The translations under genes were made by a program, and so were the position numbers. Positions 11,349-21,978 of a stretch of 24,005 nt of DNA are shown piece by piece. The stretch lies in contig JAOXYB010070945.1 of NCBI GenBank assembly GCA_028565635.1, forward strand, positions 1-24,005, written 5' to 3'. The notes under the pieces were generated by a model. That model saw nothing but the letters and a program-made list of their open reading frames with translations, searched no databases and was not told the origin of the DNA. Numbering within the stretch: the first letter of the stretch is position 1; each line of letters starts with the position of its first letter. This stretch comes from Phoronis ovalis. Lineage: Eukaryota; Phoronida; Phoronidae.

Positions 11349-12107
11349 ATGGAATTCGTGCCAACAGGAAGTGCTAGCATGTACACAATGCCGTTAATGA
11401 AACCACTAGCAAGAAAGAAACTGGAACAAATGCCTTCTCTGATTCTTTTCTTGCTGCTCATTCTTCAACCATGTGTCCAGATTGGAGTTGCTGATGACAT
11501 GGATAAACTTAACATCTCCAAAGCCCATTTCAAGTTCGTACCTTCAGCAATAGAACTGTACAAAGACGATACTGCTTCTGTATATTTCAACATTTCTGAT
11601 CAGTTTCTGGCACTGTTGAAAAAGGATTACAAAGAAAATCGTTCATATTCCCTTACAGTTACCCCTAAAGATAGAGACATCGCATATCCATTTACTCATT
11701 TGCCGGCAACATTGGATAAGGAAGAAGATGCTGATGATGACATTCATCAAATTGTGGTACAACTTCTACCTGATCATTACCATAATGAAACTCACATTCA
11801 TTTTTATGTAATTGGTAGTCACGTAGGACGGACTATATTATCCATATACCTATCTGTGACTATATCTGGGCTAAATGATACTGAATCATCGTCTCTACTT
11901 AAACTTGATGATCTACAAGTCAGCGTCACCAGACATCAACGGATGGTGGATGTTGCTTTTAATGTTATAGTTTCTGTGATAACCTTACTTAATAGCTATG
12001 CAGTGGGATGTGTAACGGACTTGGATGTTATAAAAAAGGAGTTTGTCAAACCTCAGATTTACATTGTGATGTTAGGCTTCTGTAGCCAGTTTATTATCAT
12101 GCCAGCA
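11349..12107 (+). CDS. Gene 1 exon 1: signal sequence, ectodomain, first membrane segments
   Basis: This exon has 253 codons and ends in ...FIIMPA at a GCA|GTAAGT donor, phase 0. Residues 30-42 are a strongly hydrophobic LILFLLLILQ-type core. Residues ~60-198 look like a beta-rich extracellular domain (FKFVPSAIELYKDD, then SVYFNIS and later HVGRTILSIYLSVT strands). Residues ~200-222 form the first membrane helix, and 236-253 begin the next. Reading on past the donor meets a stop at 12147, adding only 13 codons, as expected for intron. Confidence 0.85.
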
Positions 12108-15100
12108 GTAAGTATGCCTACCATTCTAGTACAGGAGACATGTTTTTAAAAAACAAGAACCCCGAGGACACAAGATATAAAGACAAATTTGTAATTAATT
12201 TGCTGACATATAACTAACATCATGAACCATGCTTTTTAAGGTTAATCTTCATTTCGAGATTTCACCAAACAAGTTACATGTCAGAAGAAACTGTCAGATT
12301 AACAAAACATTGTTTTAAAGACAGTACTGAAAACAGAATTTGTTGTTTTTTTAATTTCTCAGAGTATGTAATGATAAATACCACAGAAATGGGAGTGAGG
12401 TGATTTAACTTATAAATCTAAGTCTTTTTCATGTAAAGTATCCTGTTCGTAAGATAACTTTCTACCATCAGTTCCTAAAGAGTTGTCCAAAAATACTCCT
12501 TTTTACCATACAAAAAAATGTCCGCCAACTTAATAAGCTGTTTTATTCTTTCATATTTATACATTTTGTAAATGCTTGCCCAAAGTTGAACTGCGTAGGA
12601 GTGCTCTGCCTGATGCTCAGGAGAAATTTCTACTTCACTAAAGAAAATAACTATGGTCTTAAATCCTTAGGAAATTTTAAGTTTAGACAGTGAATAATTA
12701 AGTAATAGGATATTGAAGTTATGAGGATATATTACAATCTTTGATCAATATATACGTAATAACAGGTTTGTTGAAGTTATGAATAGATAGTAGAACTAAC
12801 ATATTGCTGATTGAGAATGATGATATGTTAATTCTGCAGTAGGCTACTAATGAGTCTAAAGAATGAATCCAATCTGTTATCTTATCGTATCTCCATCTTA
12901 TGCAAATTATAACATACTCCTATCATAATAAGTTAACTGTTTTCTAAGAAATTTTTGGATTTCTATCAGGTCACTGGCTCATTGGTAGAAATTTTATTTT
13001 AAAAAGTTGATTACCATAAGTACCTATTGTGGAATATGGGCAGAGTACCTTCCTTGACTTAACTTTAGTGTCTTTAACATGTTTAGTATGAAGTGTTAAC
13101 TTTTTCTAAACATGTTCAGCGCTTGCATGAAAAAATTATTGGCCCTGAAATAGATATGAAGTATTTGGGAAGAACTCTGTACTGCTTTGTCAATATTTCC
13201 TGGCACTAGATAAACCTAAACAAGAATTAGTATATGAAACTAAAACCAAGTTTGTTTCTTACACCAACTCAAAAATGTTAAAAATGTGTGTTTATCCATT
13301 TGGAGCCTAACAATCAAATTTGGTCAGATACCTATAAAAACATTTCAGTTCACAATCATTTACTACCTCCACCTGACACTGTCATCACTGGTGATATAGC
13401 TATTGAAATAAAACAAAAAAGCTGTGTGTTGCCTGCATATTTTTTGTTCTGCAGTTGGCGAAAGTTGATTGTAATCAATTACAGATATGAGTTTTTTAAA
13501 TCTTATTTTTCTTACAGCTCGCATTTTCAGTAGCAAAGATGCTGAGTTTAAACACAAGTCTAGGGTTAGGGCTACTATTTGTTGCTACCGTTCCTGGCGG
13601 AGGACTTGGACATCTCATTGTTATTATCACAGGCAATGCTGACAAGGGGATCAGTATGGCTATGAATCTAGTCAGCACTACAGCTGCCCTAGGTAAGAGT
13701 TCAAGCATTTTTCCCAATGTAATTATTCTCCTAATTTTTTTTTAAATATTACATGAACAAAATCAGTTCTGACCAGATTAGATGTCCAACTTAACTGCAA
13801 ATCTCATGGATCTTCTAATCTGTAAAATCCATACCATATTCTACTTTTAGTTTTTACATGTTTAGTAAACAGAAAACAGACCAAACCCTGTGCTTTATAC
13901 CAATTTTTTCAACACCAGGACAAGTTGAGATTTCCTTCCTTCCTTCTGCTAAATGTTATTTGCATTCAAATTTTCTATTTCGGTATGTCCAAAGCATGAT
14001 GTATAGAATGATGTCTTCTCTGAAAACTATTTTAAACTTATTCAAGGATAAAATGATAGTTATTATTAAAACAATAGTTAGTAAAAATATCTCAACCGAT
14101 AAGTAAAGTGTATAGGCCCTGAACATGCATATGGTAAGGAGAGCATTTTAGGGCTTAGTATCACTAATGGACTTTTTACCTATTTTCCAGTAATGGCACC
14201 TTTATGGATGTACACATTAGGACAGTTTTTTCCGACAATCAGTGGTCAAATTGAGATTCCATTTCATATGATGGAGCTATGCTTAGCATGTGTTATACTT
14301 CCTTACGTACTTGGAGTACTAACTTTCCGTTTCAAACCACCTGCAGCAGAGGCAATGTTAAACTGGTTGATTAAACCATTGTTACTTCTGGTATCTATAC
14401 TATTTATAACTTTAGGAATATACATTAACATGTACATGTTCGATATTATAGACAAGTTTGCCATCATTGCCGGAATTTTTATGCCATTTATTGGATTTGG
14501 TGTAGGTGGTCTTCTTGCCATAATTGCTCGACAGAAAAAGCCGGTAGTTAAGGCGATGGCAACTGAAACAGCACTTTCAAACTGTACATTAGTAATGGTG
14601 ACATTAAGATATTCTCTCAAACAACCAGATGCGGACATATGTTCTGCAATGCCAATGTGGGTCTTATTGTTCAGTCCCATCCCATTTGTTCTTATGCTAA
14701 TTGTGCATAAGGTGAAGAAAAAGACACTAGAGTACTGTTACACAAGACGACAAAAACAAAAACAGCATATGATGATACTACAAAGTTTTGCTAACATGAC
14801 GAAAAACATGGCCGGAATTAGTGGATTAGCAGCTGCACTGTTACCTAAAAGTGATGAAAAGTCAGAAGAGAATGGATCAGTGGAATTAAAGGTAACATTA
14901 CAGCTTACATCAACAAAAATTCTCAGTTCACACATTTCCAAATTTCATACATCCCTTTTTTCAAGACTTTTTCAACACCTTTCCCAGATTTTATTAATTT
15001 TCCCAAATTGATGCATTCTCTTTTTACCGATTTTTATGGTTTCCCAAAATTCACATACCCCGTTTAATTTCCAAGAGTTTGACATTTCATAAAAGTTAAG

Positions 15101-16177
15101 AATTGCTGGGCACATCATTTATATTTTATGACAATAGTATTATTTTGTGTTTTTGAACAACGCAATAGGTGTGCTAAAGGGGTTTTAGGTTCCACATCCA
15201 TTGCCCTCTTCAGGAAAAAAATGTGCGATTTAGTCAATTTTTACACGTTATTTCAATACACGCCACCAGATGTCTTATTAGTGCTGAGCCTGTTACAGCT
15301 AAAAAATAACCTATGCATTCTACTGCTCTAAACAGTCCATAGGATCCCAAATTTTATGATATACAACCTGTTATTAGACTTTATCCAAATATGGCCTACA
15401 CTTAGAATAAAACCAATATTTTTATTGAAAAAAGATTGATTAAATGATCTAAGTGACAAAACCAAAATAATCTGAAAAATTGCTAAAACTACAAATAACG
15501 TTTTGAAACTATGAGCAAGAACATCCAGCAGTAAAACGACTTGTATTGATTTTGGGTTAGTATAGGAAAAAACCTGTCAGCTTTAATAATAACAAGTACT
15601 GAGCTTAATTAATTCCCTATTGAAAATGCCTTTCTTTAACCTTTAAGATGTTCCCATTTTTGCACAGTTTGGAAAGTAATAATAAGGATCCATTGTGATT
15701 GGCTAATTTACATCTACCTGCCAAACATTTGGTTAGCCAGATTCATGGGGTTGCACTTTGTCCAAATATGGCCTGCACTTAGAATAAGACCAATATTTTT
15801 ATTGAAAGAAGATGGAAATTTTTACTTTCACCTAACGATGTGATTCTAGCTATCTCTGGGCCATCATGTGTAATTGTATCCTAGGCATGAGAAATTTGAA
15901 TGCCATGTTATAGCCCGTGCTATAGCAACTGTAACCACGTATTGCACCAATGAGCAAGTAGCTAGTGACATCTAGTGGCTCCCTTTTGCTGGTTGCTACG
16001 TTCCCAATGCTTTTTAAAAGTTAACCTATACATACGATACTTTTCTGCATTAGACTTCCACATTTTATGCTTGAAAATAAACATTTTGCTGTTTAGGAAA
16101 ATGACAAGAGCAGACGGATTAGTAGCGAAGATGGTACAATTGGTGAAGAACCATCCACAGCACAGAGTATGTTATGA
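11349..16177 (+). CDS. SLC10-type (bile acid:sodium symporter fold) membrane protein, four exons, complete
   Basis: Exons 11349-12107, 13518-13692, 14191-14891 and 16097-16177 join in phases 0, 1 and 0 to give 571 residues. The order is signal sequence (hydrophobic core ~30-42), ectodomain (~50-198) with sequons at N55, N81, N97, N146 and N176, membrane domain (~200-484), and a charged cytoplasmic tail (485-571). Family marks are QFIIMPA before the first intron, VPGGGLGH (278-285) at the first crossover, and ETALSN (437-442) matching the ETGxQN crossover of SLC10 carriers. The ectodomain resembles the SLC10A3/A5 branch. The substrate is unknown. Two sodium-site positions differ from classical carriers, so sodium coupling is uncertain. 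The ATG has A at -3 and G at +4, and an in-frame TGA at 11322 closes the upstream frame. A later start at Met28 would give a more typical signal peptide. Confidence 0.85.
12108..13517 (+). other. Gene 1 intron 1 (1410 bp)
   Basis: It begins GTAAGT and ends in a T-rich tract followed by CTTACAG. Reading frames inside it (for example 13288-13533) overlap the acceptor by chance. I see no nested gene or mobile element. The only repeat noticed is 'ttgaagttatga' occurring twice about 56 bp apart near 12714 and 12770. Confidence 0.8.
13518..13692 (+). CDS. Gene 1 exon 2: first SLC10 crossover region
   Basis: This exon has 175 nt, phase 0 in and phase 1 out (CTAG|GTAAGA). It encodes residues 254-311 plus the first base of codon 312. 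LAFSVAKML continues the second membrane helix. VPGGGLGHLIVIITGNADKG (278-297) matches the glycine-rich crossover segment of SLC10 proteins, and ISMAMNLVSTTAAL matches the helix that follows. Classical members have Ser-Asn after the glycines. Here the equivalent pair reads Gly-His, which removes two usual sodium-site side chains. Confidence 0.88.
13693..14190 (+). other. Gene 1 intron 2 (498 bp)
   Basis: It opens with GTAAGA and closes with TATTTTCCAG. A reading frame at 13858-14106 lies inside, but nothing supports it as coding. Confidence 0.8.
14191..14891 (+). CDS. Gene 1 exon 3: core membrane domain and cytoplasmic linker
   Basis: This exon has 701 nt, completing split codon 312 (G|TA, Val) and ending at AAG|GTAACA, phase 0. 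MAPLWMYTLGQFFP (313-326) is the SLC10 '...PLxxxxY' helix start. Membrane helices lie near 337-356, 370-392, 398-424, 433-452 and 465-484. ETALSN (437-442) aligns with the ETGxQN crossover. Glu is retained, while Gly and Gln are replaced by Ala and Ser. From 485 the chain is basic and soluble (KVKKK, TRRQKQKQ), the expected cytosolic tail. The linker SDEKSEENGSVELK leads directly into exon 4. Confidence 0.88.
15378..15436. repeat. 59-bp direct repeat, copy 1
   Basis: It matches 15755-15813 at 55 of 59 positions. All four differences are A here and G in the other copy. The shared core contains TCCAAATATGGCCT and ACCAATATTTTTATTGAA. It is probably a fragment of a dispersed repeat inserted twice, or a local segmental duplication. 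Confidence 0.8.
15755..15813. repeat. 59-bp direct repeat, copy 2
   Basis: This is the partner of 15378-15436, in the same orientation 377 bp downstream. Similarity stops at both ends, so the duplicated unit is short. Confidence 0.8.
16097..16177 (+). CDS. Gene 1 exon 4: short cytoplasmic C-terminus
   Basis: Following TTGCTGTTTAG, the phase-0 frame set by exon 3 reads 26 codons and then TGA: ENDKSRRISSEDG, then TIGEEPSTAQSML. The composition (acidic, Ser-rich, no hydrophobic run) continues the preceding SDEKSEENGSVELK linker. R551-R552-I553-S554 fits the basophilic (PKA-type) phosphorylation pattern. The last residues S-M-L fit the class I PDZ ligand form S/T-x-hydrophobic. Phase match and composition support it; transcript evidence is needed to exclude another terminal exon. 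Confidence 0.65.
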   Translation, partial: ENDKSRRISSEDGTIGEEPSTAQSML

Positions 16178-17649
16178 CTGTTAATGAAATGATGAAACAT
16201 CAGTATATATGAAGGAGATAATCATTTCATACACACAGAATCCAAACACACAGAAACTACATGTAGAAGTGGTTTGAAGTTTCTGACAGACAGTCAGCTA
16301 AGCTGCTAAAACTGAGGAAAGGTGATGTTTGGGAGTAAGAAAAAATAATGTTTAGGAGGATCACAGCAAGTTAATGAGATAAAATTTGACACAGGACTTC
16401 TGTGTAAAGTGTAAATGTAACTGCATGCCAAAATCATAAGTTACAGGATAACAATAAGACTAACTGAAAAACCCTAGCAATAACAACTGCTTTCAGATTG
16501 ACACCTATTTGTAAAAGAAAACTTAATTACAGCACTACATGTATGAACACAATCAATTACTAGTAAGCTCTAAACACAAATCTCACAGCAGTGTGTTTAG
16601 ATAAATATTCATATAGATAGGGTGAAAAGGGACTGTTTTTGTGTTAGTGTGTTTTATGTTAATTTCCATATATAGGTAAAATACTCATAGCCAAAATATT
16701 AGGTCTTCCATTTCACATTTAATTTAAGTTTTGTATATTCCAGTCATTCATGTAAATGTATAGTAAATTAAATAGGGTATATTCACAAATATCTATCCAA
16801 TAGTTGTAAATAAACATGATTTTCTTTTAATCATTGTCACTAGATTAGCAACCATACTGAAATTGGTAATATCACAATTACCTACAAACACAAAAATTAT
16901 ATACAAATTGTGGCACTTACGTATATTCAATGGAGGCCATCGTTCTCTTAGAAGCTCGTTTATTCAAGATATCTAAGCACTGTATACTAATAACAAGAGA
17001 AATCAGTCATTATATAAACTGTTGTTATTTGATTTCACTTGCAGTGATGGGAAAATTGGTAACCAGTCACAAACTGCTTAAGCAGATGCTAGCATTCCAT
17101 ATACAGCTATATCAGCAAATGCTCTCTGCTGGCCATAGCATTTCTGCTTTATGTTACACAAACAGAACTAAGAAGTATTTATGAATTTTACAAATGCACA
17201 ATAGTAGTTAGAGAACCTTGAAATCCTTTATTTAAAATATCTCCTCTGGTTTAGGGAATGCTAAGCTCATTTTGTTTTGTACCACTATGATCAAACAAGA
17301 TTTTTTACTTAATAGCAAGCTTCCAAGTATTAATGATATTACAGTGCACACAAAATGCAAAATATGAAAAGCTTGAGTCTGCAATGAAATATGTATAGTG
17401 AAAGCCATCTGTATAGTGAACTGAAAACTAGTTGGCATGTAACATTTCAGGGTATATATCTGAAGCACTAACAAGATTTTGTTTGCAACTACATATGTGT
17501 ACGCTACGTTTTGTTTTGAACATTTTTTATATCAGTGGAGACAGATTGGGGTGTGGAATAAAATGTAAAGCAATTAAAGTTTTGTTCTTTTTATTCTGGA
17601 CTTTGGTATCATTCCATTACTTCAATTACATGTTCATTTGTTTTTCTAG
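16178..17649. other. Gene 1 3' region, candidate polyadenylation signal
   Basis: This is downstream of the stop and no further exon is recognised. AATAAA at 16809-16814, about 630 bp after the stop, is a plausible polyadenylation signal. Another AATAAA lies at 17557-17562. Reading frames at 16930-17184 (+) and 17232-17474 (-) have no recognisable domain and no splice partners. Confidence 0.35.
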
Positions 17650-17662
17650 CCACTAGATGGCA
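17650..17662 (+). promoter_or_regulatory. CTCF-core-like motif
   Basis: CCACTAGATGGCA fits the bilaterian CTCF core consensus CCASYAGRKGGCR at every position. Partial relatives occur nearby: CCACCAGATG at 15263-15272, CATCTAGTGG (reverse) at 15969-15978, GGCATCTGGTGG (reverse) at 17912-17923, and CTAGATGGCACT at 17975-17986. It lies between the two paralogous genes, where an insulator would make sense. The words could equally belong to dispersed repeats. Confidence 0.35.
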
Positions 17663-20600
17663 ATCACTACTGGGAAGCTAAGCAAACAGCTCAGCTACCC
17701 ACCAAGAAAACAGAATCTTGCAGATCTTCATGAATAAAATTAGTTTAAATGTCAAAGTTAGAAAGACATTTATCGATCAACATCCCACCTATTTACTATG
17801 TCTCAGAATAATGGAATGTTTTACAAAACACCTCCATAATGTCTGATGTACAACAGGAAATTAAATTTAAAAACAAGAAGCCTTTGATGTAAACTTCTTA
17901 TGAATGACAGTGGCATCTGGTGGAAATCGGAAACTAGATTAGATTTTCCAATCGCATTCACTCATGAGAGATATCTAGATGGCACTGAGAGTTTAGAATA
18001 TTCTAATTATATTTTACTATTACTACAAACTGGTGGCTTCGTAAAAACCTATGAATTAAAAGCAACTGGGTACATGTGCAGCATATACAGCCATTTCATG
18101 TAAACATGCAATTATTTTAAACCTATGTTTATCAATACGATGCATACATTTAATATCATATCGGTCATCCTACCACCAAGTAGCACAAAATGCCTATTCC
18201 ACTATCTATAATTAAGGGGAGGGACTTCAGCAATCTACGGGAGAATAGAAGTAATCCGACAAAAAAAAAGTCTCCAGATTCTACCAGAACTAAGCAAATA
18301 TTCAAAAAATTAGGACTATATAATATTGACATTGCAAGAATGACATGTATGTATCATGAGGAACATGTATCATGCCACAGTGCTAAAAGAGAGAAAAACT
18401 AGAATATTTACTTCAAGTACCACCTCTCACAAGGTATCTGAACCAATAGGAAGCTTATCAATTATCACCTCACATCAGAGCCAAGAATAGCTGCTACTTT
18501 CCAGATCTCAGGAGGTATCTAGCTAAATACAGTTTGGAGATGAAGCTATGATTAATATGCTACAACCACTGGCTCCAACAAAGTGAAGGGAACATTTCAA
18601 AATCATATCAATCAAATATTCTTCAGAGCTCAACTAGCATTCTAGTTCTTTGGTATTGCTTCTAATGATGCAGAAATCCCATGAATCAGCAAAAAGATTT
18701 ATTATATAATCTCAAATGAAAATTCTGATTAGCAGTGTACCTTCAGATTCAAGTATTTATAATTAGTACTCTTCATAAGCAAACTAAAACAAGTAAAATT
18801 ATGAGAAGAGAATGCATAATTACCTGTTCTAAAACCATAATATTAAAATTTTCTATCTGTAATCTTTCATACTCTTCATTTCAAATTTATACAAAACTAA
18901 GAGTATTTTTGCTAAATTTGTCCAGTTCTGAAATTTATTCTGGTATGGTTAGCATTCAAAGTGGAAGATTTCTTGCACACGATATATGTATGAGTAATGG
19001 TGCTATTTTATAAAGATGGACTCTGTACAACCGATAACATATTACCAAACAAGAGTTTTGCACATACCACAAAATGTCTCTGTTCAAATCTTATTTAGAT
19101 GCTGCAAATAAAAACATTTCAAAAATGACTTGAGTAATTAATCAACAAAACAATTTATAATATAAAATATTAATAATCATTCTCTGTAAATGTAGCACAT
19201 TTGTATAAAGTACATGAATGATCTACTAGCTTAGTGAACTTGCTGATTCATTGTCAGGCTAACCAATAGGACATTTTTTCAGAACAAAAATAACTGTTAG
19301 GAAACCTGGCTGGGAATTAATGTACTGAACCACTAGACAAATAGTATTCATTACATATATCAAGTAAAATTTTTTCTCAAAACATAACTTGTTTATTTGT
19401 GGAAAACATCTATTTACCTTTACAAATGTAACCAGTGTAGAGGGTAAACCCCAAGTATGTTATACAAAGAAACTGCCGTCACACCGGCTAGGTAGGAGAC
19501 AGAAATTGTGATTACCACTAATAACATTCTCATACAAATACTATTCATGTGCTAGCTGGGACTAAGAAATCAGATACTAGAGACAATATAAGATTTGTAG
19601 ATGTTAGCCTGCAAGATGTATGTTTCAATGGTTTATTTAACATACACTTTCTGTGCTTGCTCCTTAATACAGCAGTGATGTGGATAATATTAGTAGAACA
19701 CATTGTTAAAAAAAACTTAAAAAATAACATTTGAATAATAGCCATGGACAACAAAAATTCTGAATTTTGTTAAAAAATAAAATTCTATGCATACCTTCAA
19801 GTCACCATGTATTAAATAAAGAGGGTAACTTTATTTACAAAATTTTCTTCAGTATTTTTTGCATTTCTTCTGTGTACATGAACATGCTCTTTGTGTGAGG
19901 AACATCATAGCTATTGGTGCACCTACTTAGAATAATAATGCTGTTACATGACAAAATGCTTAGATTTTAAAATGTACTTTAAATTATACATACAGTTTTT
20001 GTAGTACTTCAAAATAATGCACAATGAGTTGATTTAATAGAAGTGATGAGGAGAATATGGGCTGGGTTACTTGGTATATGACATTATTCAGAAATTTCAC
20101 GGAATTCTGCAGGTATGTACAGTCTAAAATGCAGACAAATCAACAACAACAAAATAAATTGGAAAGCACCTCAGAGTGTGTTTGCTTAATCCTTTATAAA
20201 CAGTGACTAAATTAAAATCCAAAGTGAATCCTAAGGTAACCTAACTACTGGCATAAAGCTATATCAAAATGCGTAAATTACAAACAAAAACAAAAAATAT
20301 TACCAAATTTTTAAAAATAGTGGCATCAGCCTTGGGATAAATGTAGAGAAATATTGCACAAAGAAATGTTACAAAATTCATCCAACTGTTAATGCTACAT
20401 ACCAAAGTTCATGAAAACAAAGAGAACAACAAAGTAAAACAACAGGGGAGTGGTAAATGTCTGAGCTGAGGCTTAGGTGCATGATAAACATGTAAAAGAA
20501 TTACCTTTCAATTAGTCTAAATATTGTGGTAATACTCAATATAATCAAACCATTACATTAAATAGTCTAACATAATACAAATTTATATTTTTAATTAGGT

Positions 20601-21093
20601 ACTTGACACTTGCTGGCACAAAAATGCTCTAAAGAAAAGCAGAACCATTTAGTGCTTAAATACACAAATCGGCATGGAGGTTTTATATAAATTTAATGTA
20701 CTGATGATAAACCTTAGTCATAGCTTGTTGAAAATTATCCTATTTAAATATACATATAATAGAATATTATGGTGTGACCAACTGATCTATTCAAGCAATG
20801 CTTTAAAGAGTACATCAACCAAACTGCTGTCCCATTTGACAATCAAGAGTTCCTGATATTCCAAAATTTTAGCTACTGATTTGAATTCAGAGCAAACACA
20901 TATACATCGTCAGATTAATTTTAAACAACGTTGATCTAGATTTTAGACTATCAATGACATCTTTGGAATCTTTTAATATCTAAAACTAATAAAATACATT
21001 TATAAATAGAGGTAAATGACAAAAGGCGAATGGAGTACCAAATTCTAAAGTCAATACCATCTCAGTGCATACCTATGTACAAGGAGCATAATG
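17663..21093. other. Intergenic AT-rich stretch between the two SLC10-like genes
   Basis: Several short reading frames are present (17900-18103, 18190-18402, 18735-19013, and a pair on opposite strands at 19545-19754). None has a domain, signal sequence or splice context. AATAAA words occur, for example at 17733-17738. I see no inverted-repeat element, tandem array or RNA gene. Confidence 0.45.
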
Positions 21094-21101
21094 TATATAA
21101 A
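21094..21101 (+). promoter_or_regulatory. Candidate TATA box of gene 2
   Basis: TATATAAA followed by GAG lies 147 bp upstream of the gene 2 ATG, similar to the 171-bp spacing upstream of gene 1. A start about 30 bp downstream would give a leader of ~115 nt. It is weak evidence in AT-rich DNA, helped slightly by the parallel spacing. Confidence 0.3.
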
Positions 21102-21240
21102 GAGTAAATATATAACTAAGATGATGCTAGTCTGCCTTAGGTTAAAATAGAATACTTTTATACACTACATATATATATACTCTTATGACTTTATTAGCCA
21201 TCAGCCAGCTTATAAGAAAGTCATTTAACAATATGTAGGT

Positions 21241-21978
21241 ATGGGACTTAGTTCAGTTTTCCTATTCTGGCTGGTAGTAATGGTTGGATATACATATGCA
21301 GCGAATTTATTACACTGGGAAAATCTAGATCGAACAATTATAATGAAACATAAATATGAGGAAAACAAGGAAATTAATTTTACAGCTGGTTTTATGCCAA
21401 ATGAAATTTACGCTTTGGATGAAGGAAAAAGGGTAGAAATTTTTCTACTTTTCAATAAAACAGCAGCGGATACAATTTTTTCTTCATATCATTTGGAGTT
21501 TTTATCCAGTGATGAAAGTATAATAAAAATTGAGAATTATACAGAAACGACTTTACAGAATGTTCTAAACTATCAGAAGCAAGAAGCAGTACATCCTACA
21601 CGTTCAGAATTAACATTTCTCAAAGATAACCATGACATGCAGTTGGTTTCCAAAGATTTGGAGATCTATTATCTGTCCATCCATGCAAAAAAATTAGGAA
21701 GAAATGCAATACTAGCCAAACTTGTCCCTCATTTTAATGCAACAGAAAATATGACGTTTACTAAAGTCTCATACACTATGGCAATTGTAGAGATTGGAGT
21801 GGTACGGGAATATCAAGAAACGGATACAGCATTTCACATACTAATCATAATTCTTGCAACGGTGAATGCATTAAATAAAGGATTTAAAACAAAGCTTAAA
21901 GAAGTTAAGAAGTTTTTAAAAGAACATCCAACACCAGTCATCCTAGGAGTGGCCACTCAGTTAGTGTTAATGCCTTTG
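21241..21978 (+). CDS. Gene 2 exon 1: signal peptide, ectodomain, first membrane segments
   Basis: This exon has 246 codons, ending ...LVLMPL at TTG|GTATGT, phase 0. That is the same place in the protein as the gene 1 exon 1 donor. The ATG has G at -3 and G at +4. The signal peptide is a textbook length, unlike the long N-terminal extension of gene 1. The ectodomain has little sequence identity with gene 1 outside the FxPxxI...V.(I/Y)F segment and the late GR(N/T) strand (KLGRNAILAK against HVGRTILSIY). Reading on past the donor meets a stop 13 codons later. Confidence 0.82.

Larger units (their letters stand above)
14892..16096 (+). other. Gene 1 intron 3 (1205 bp), with small repeats
   Basis: It begins GTAACA and ends TTGCTGTTTAG. 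The frame stays open 40 codons past the donor to a TGA at 15009, so intron retention would give a different 3' end. A pyrimidine-rich tract at 14930-15080 has five scattered TT(C)CCAAATT-like words (14935, 14981, 15000, 15041, 15068). The intron also holds a 59-bp direct repeat pair, listed separately, and a TATAGC/GCTATA palindrome at 15909-15924. I see no further SLC10 exon. Confidence 0.65.

Noticed and set aside
13496-13717. 73-codon minus-strand frame
   Set aside because: It is a shadow of gene 1 exon 2 on the opposite strand, with no independent support.
14303-14680. 125-codon minus-strand frame
   Set aside because: It is a reverse-strand shadow of gene 1 exon 3, whose forward frame has clear SLC10 motifs and splice sites.
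15975-16184. 69-codon frame ending in MTRADGLVAKMVQLVKNHPQHRVCYDC as an alternative exon 4 or separate small gene
   Set aside because: It is the out-of-phase shadow of exon 4. The exon 3 donor is phase 0 and the acceptor at 16096 sets the ENDKSRRISS frame, which has the expected acidic tail composition.
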